Shown here piece by piece: positions 61,857-64,000 of a stretch of DNA of 64,000 nucleotides; position 1 is the stretch's first letter; each line of letters opens with the position of its first letter. The DNA lies in contig JAUJNY010000001.1 of the NCBI GenBank assembly GCA_030447955.1, positions 185,209-249,208 on the forward strand. The letters are read 5' to 3'. A model generated the notes under the pieces. It had not been told where the DNA came from, ran no database searches, and saw nothing but the letters and a program-made list of their open reading frames with translations. This DNA comes from Jiangellales bacterium. GTDB taxonomy: Bacteria > Actinomycetota > Actinomycetes > Jiangellales > Jiangellaceae. The position numbers and the translations under genes were made by a program.

Positions 61857-63209
61857 TCAGCCGAATGCGAAGTAGCGCAGCCACACGTACGGCCAGGCCA
61901 GCGTCACGGTGACCGCAGCCACGAACGCGCCGTACTTGGTGAAGTGCCAGAAGGAGATGGGATGTCCGCTGCGCGCCGCGATGCCCGTGACCACGACGTT
62001 GGCGCTGGCACCGACGGCGGTCGCGTTGCCACCGAGGTCGGCGCCGAGCGCGAGCGCCCACCACAGCGCCGTGGGCTGCGTCCCGCCACCGCCGGCCTCG
62101 ACGAGGCCCGCCACCAGCGGCGACATCGTGGCGACGTACGGGATGTTGTCGACAATGCCGGAGAGCACGGCAGACCCGAACAGCAGTCCGGTCGCCGCCA
62201 GGAAGTAGCGATCGCCGACCGCCTCGACCGCTCGCTCGCCGAGGTACTCGATGACCCCAACCCGGACGAGTGCGCCCACCATGATGAAGAGGCCGGCGAA
62301 GAAGGCGAGGGTCTCCCACTCGACCTCTTCGAGGAACTCGTCGCTGGACAGACCCGAGACAAGGACCAGCAGCCCGGCCCCGAGCAGGGCGACCACGCTC
62401 GGCTCGACGGCCACTACCGCGTGGGCCGCGAACCCGACGATGACGAGAGCCAGGACGATGAGTGAGCGGCGCAGCAGCCGCGGATCTCGGATGGCCCGGC
62501 GCTCGTCGAGGTCCATGACCTGAGCGGCTCGCGCGGGGTCGGCGGAGGCGTACGAGGAGCGGAACAGCCAGCGCGACATGACCACGAACACCGCCAGCAG
62601 GACGACCACGATGGGCGCCAGGTTGACCACGAAGTCGTTGAAAGTCAGGCCCGACCGGCTGGCGATGATGATGTTCGGCGGGTCGCCGATGAGGGTTGCG
62701 GTGCCCCCGATGTTGGAGGCGAGCGCCTCGGCGATCAGGAAGCCCTCGGGACGGGTGCCGATGCGGTCGCAGACGAGCAGCGTCACCGGAGCCACCAGCA
62801 GCACCGTCGTGACGTTGTCCAGCAGCGCTGAAGCGACCGCAGTGATCACCGAGAGCATGACCAGCACGACGAACGGGCGGCCGCGGGCGCGCTTGGCCGC
62901 CCAGATCGCGAGGTACTCGAACACTCCGGTCTGCTTGACCACGCTGACGATGATCATCATGCCGAAGAGCAGGAAGATGACGTTCCAGTCGATCCCGGTC
63001 TCCTCGGCGAAGAACGCCGATCCCGCTGTCGCCGAGCCGATGGCGAGCATGAGCGCCGCCCCGCCGAGGGCTGCCTTGACCCGGTGCACCTTCTCGGTAG
63101 CGATGAGCGCGTACGCACCGGCGAAGATCGCGATGGTGAGCACGACGACGAGCGTGCTGGGCTCGTACTCCCCGTTCTCCGTGGCGGCGAGGACCGCGGC
63201 CGCCCTCAT
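61857..63209 (-). CDS. ArsB/NhaD-superfamily carrier (ion transporter)
   Basis: A 450-residue transporter with about 11-12 helices. SALLDNVTTVLLVAPVTLLV and NIGGTATLIGDPPNIIIASR are the ArsB/NhaD hallmark (the GDPPN loop), and SGIVDNIPYVATMSPLVAGL and LGADLGGNATAVGASANVVV the second repeat. It is used for arsenite or Na+ efflux, or organic anion uptake, in different members; the substrate is not decided. It overlaps the CBS gene by 4 bp, suggesting regulation by that protein. Confidence 0.85.
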   Translation of the reverse strand: MRAAAVLAATENGEYEPSTLVVVLTIAIFAGAYALIATEKVHRVKAALGGAALMLAIGSATAGSAFFAEETGIDWNVIFLLFGMMIIVSVVKQTGVFEYLAIWAAKRARGRPFVVLVMLSVITAVASALLDNVTTVLLVAPVTLLVCDRIGTRPEGFLIAEALASNIGGTATLIGDPPNIIIASRSGLTFNDFVVNLAPIVVVLLAVFVVMSRWLFRSSYASADPARAAQVMDLDERRAIRDPRLLRRSLIVLALVIVGFAAHAVVAVEPSVVALLGAGLLVLVSGLSSDEFLEEVEWETLAFFAGLFIMVGALVRVGVIEYLGERAVEAVGDRYFLAATGLLFGSAVLSGIVDNIPYVATMSPLVAGLVEAGGGGTQPTALWWALALGADLGGNATAVGASANVVVTGIAARSGHPISFWHFTKYGAFVAAVTVTLAWPYVWLRYFAFG

Positions 63210-63670
63210 GCCTGCGCCAGGGCCGCACCCAGCAGCCGGTGGACGGTGATGACGCCGACGATGTGGTCTCCGTCCATGACCGCGACGACGGGGGAGTGCT
63301 GCCGGCTCATGACCGATGCCACCTCCACCATGGTGGCCTCCGCACCGACGATCGGACGGTCGCGCTCTCGTCGGGGCAGGAACTCCTTGGACGGCATGAG
63401 CTGGGCGACGGTTTTGCCCCGCAAGGGCCTGCAGAAGGTGTCGGCTTCCTTCTCGCCGAAGACCCCGGCGAGGTTCGGGTCCTCCTCGACGTACTCGGGT
63501 AGCGCAAAGCGCAGCACCTGTGAGGCGGGGAGGATCACAATCGGCACGCCGTGGTCATCGACGACCACGAGGCCGGGCAGTCCACGCTCGGCGAGCATGC
63601 GAGTCGCCTCGAGGGCGTCCTCCTCCAGCGGTACGACGGGGAAGGGTTCGGCGAGGTCGCGGGCGCGCAT
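63206..63670 (-). CDS. CBS-domain protein coupled to the ArsB/NhaD carrier
   Basis: A 154-residue protein with two CBS domains: MRARDLAEPFPVVPLEEDAL, VVVDDHGVPIVILPASQV and VGAEATMVEVASVMSRQHSP, VVAVMDGDHIVGVITVHRLL. CBS pairs bind adenine nucleotides and often gate transporters, which fits the 4-bp overlap with the carrier. ATG 63670 is 7 nt from TAGCGT (complement 63678-63683), probably leaderless. Confidence 0.85.
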   Translation of the reverse strand: MRARDLAEPFPVVPLEEDALEATRMLAERGLPGLVVVDDHGVPIVILPASQVLRFALPEYVEEDPNLAGVFGEKEADTFCRPLRGKTVAQLMPSKEFLPRRERDRPIVGAEATMVEVASVMSRQHSPVVAVMDGDHIVGVITVHRLLGAALAQA

Positions 63671-63766
63671 TCGCCGCACGCTAGCGTCCGTGGGTTCGGG
63701 CGCCGGCGGGGAGCCGGGTTCCACCCGTACGAGCCTCTTCTTGCGTGTAGTGGTTGAGGAGGTGCC

Positions 63767-64000
63767 GTGGGGGGGCCAGCGACGTTCGACGCGTGGGTCG
63801 CAGAACGCGGCGCCGCCCTGCTGCGGACTGCCTATCTCCTCACCGGCGACGTGGGGCGTGCTGAGGACGCCGTCCAGGAATCGCTGGTGCGGGTGTACGG
63901 CCGGTGGGAGCGCCTTGTCGCGAAGGGCAACCCGGAGCCGTACGTCCGCCGGACCCTCTATTCCGCCTGCATCGACCCGCACCGGCGCCGCGATCGCGGT
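63767..64000 (+). CDS. SigE-family ECF sigma factor, N-terminal part
   Basis: Third ECF sigma of the window, cut by its right edge after 78 codons. GTG 63767 follows GAGGAGG at 4 nt. Region 2 is visible: TFDAWVAERGAALLRTAYLL, TGDVGRAEDAVQESLVRVYG, RWERLVAKGNPEPYVRRTLY. This is the SigE-family pattern (LLRTAYLLTGD). Whether a membrane partner follows, as at 14376 and 42144, cannot be seen. Confidence 0.85.
   Translation, partial: MGGPATFDAWVAERGAALLRTAYLLTGDVGRAEDAVQESLVRVYGRWERLVAKGNPEPYVRRTLYSACIDPHRRRDRG

Noticed and set aside
1-64000. CRISPR array, rRNA or transposase
   Set aside because: No regularly spaced direct repeats, no rRNA-like sequence and no DDE or serine recombinase motifs were seen on either strand.

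Overview
The window is about 70% G+C, dense, and rich in GTG starts and 4-bp overlaps. It carries WhiB, SigE-family ECF sigma factors, a GlxR-like Crp, MarP, DUF3072, DUF222-HNH and a tRNA-adenosine-deaminase-associated protein. This set indicates a high-G+C Gram-positive of class Actinomycetes; order and genus cannot be fixed from the sequence alone. Gene order around 44.5-60 kb (ponA, whiB, RidA, MBL hydrolase, crp, nth, CoA-Nudix, marP) resembles the mycobacterial ponA2-whiB4-crp-nth-marP neighbourhood, and the dnaX-ybaB-recR ... lysC-asd run is also actinobacterial core. The window therefore looks chromosomal, with accessory insertions.

Layout. 1-3 kb: start of GTP-dependent PEP carboxykinase, an esterase, a VapBC pair, a small membrane protein and tRNA-Arg. 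3.3-6.4 kb: DUF1622 protein, a GH15 trehalase/glucoamylase-like enzyme, a short-chain dehydrogenase. 6.4-12.2 kb: a complete peptide/nickel-type ABC importer whose two ATPases face its two permeases and binding protein. 12.3-13 kb: a second toxin-antitoxin pair with an excisionase-type antitoxin. 13-16 kb: an ECF sigma factor translationally coupled to a membrane protein with two sensor-like domains, and a YihY/BrkB protein. 16-18.2 kb: a Fur-type regulator overlapping catalase. 18.3-22 kb: a frameshifted SDR, a VKOR-like protein, a frameshifted second GH15 protein and DUF3072. 22-26.7 kb: a D,D-carboxypeptidase, the three-gene transhydrogenase operon and upp. 26.8-31.8 kb: tadA with its partner, two tRNA-Ser genes, a broken winged-helix gene, a CPA1 antiporter, a LytR_C protein and SRP RNA.

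31.9-42.7 kb: dnaX, ybaB, recR, DUF5063; a decayed Phd-PIN fusion; a small ABC exporter; lysC-asd; and a second SigE-family sigma factor with a membrane partner. 43-51 kb: frameshifted GNAT, phosphoesterase, yqeY, bifunctional PBP, WhiB, hydrolase and the DUF4177-RidA-Nudix-MBL operon. 51.2-56.5 kb: an apparent accessory insertion holding a secreted beta-propeller protein, a DUF5925-type AAA ATPase coupled to two DUF6308-like paralogues, and a DUF222-HNH gene with a perfect LexA box over its start. 56.6-64 kb: crp, nth, Nudix, marP, then holin-like protein, NhaA, an ArsB/NhaD-like carrier, a CBS protein, and the start of a third ECF sigma factor.

Three points cut across the window. (1) Five genes are interrupted, each by what looks like loss of a single G or C, mostly in a short run; this is the signature of indel errors in the assembly and should be resolved before calling pseudogenes. 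(2) Many start codons lie 5-8 nt downstream of a TANNNT box with no Shine-Dalgarno sequence, the layout of leaderless transcripts. (3) The AAA-DUF6308-DUF6308 unit inside a conserved locus is the best candidate for an uncharacterised system. No CRISPR array, integrase, transposase or rRNA was found.
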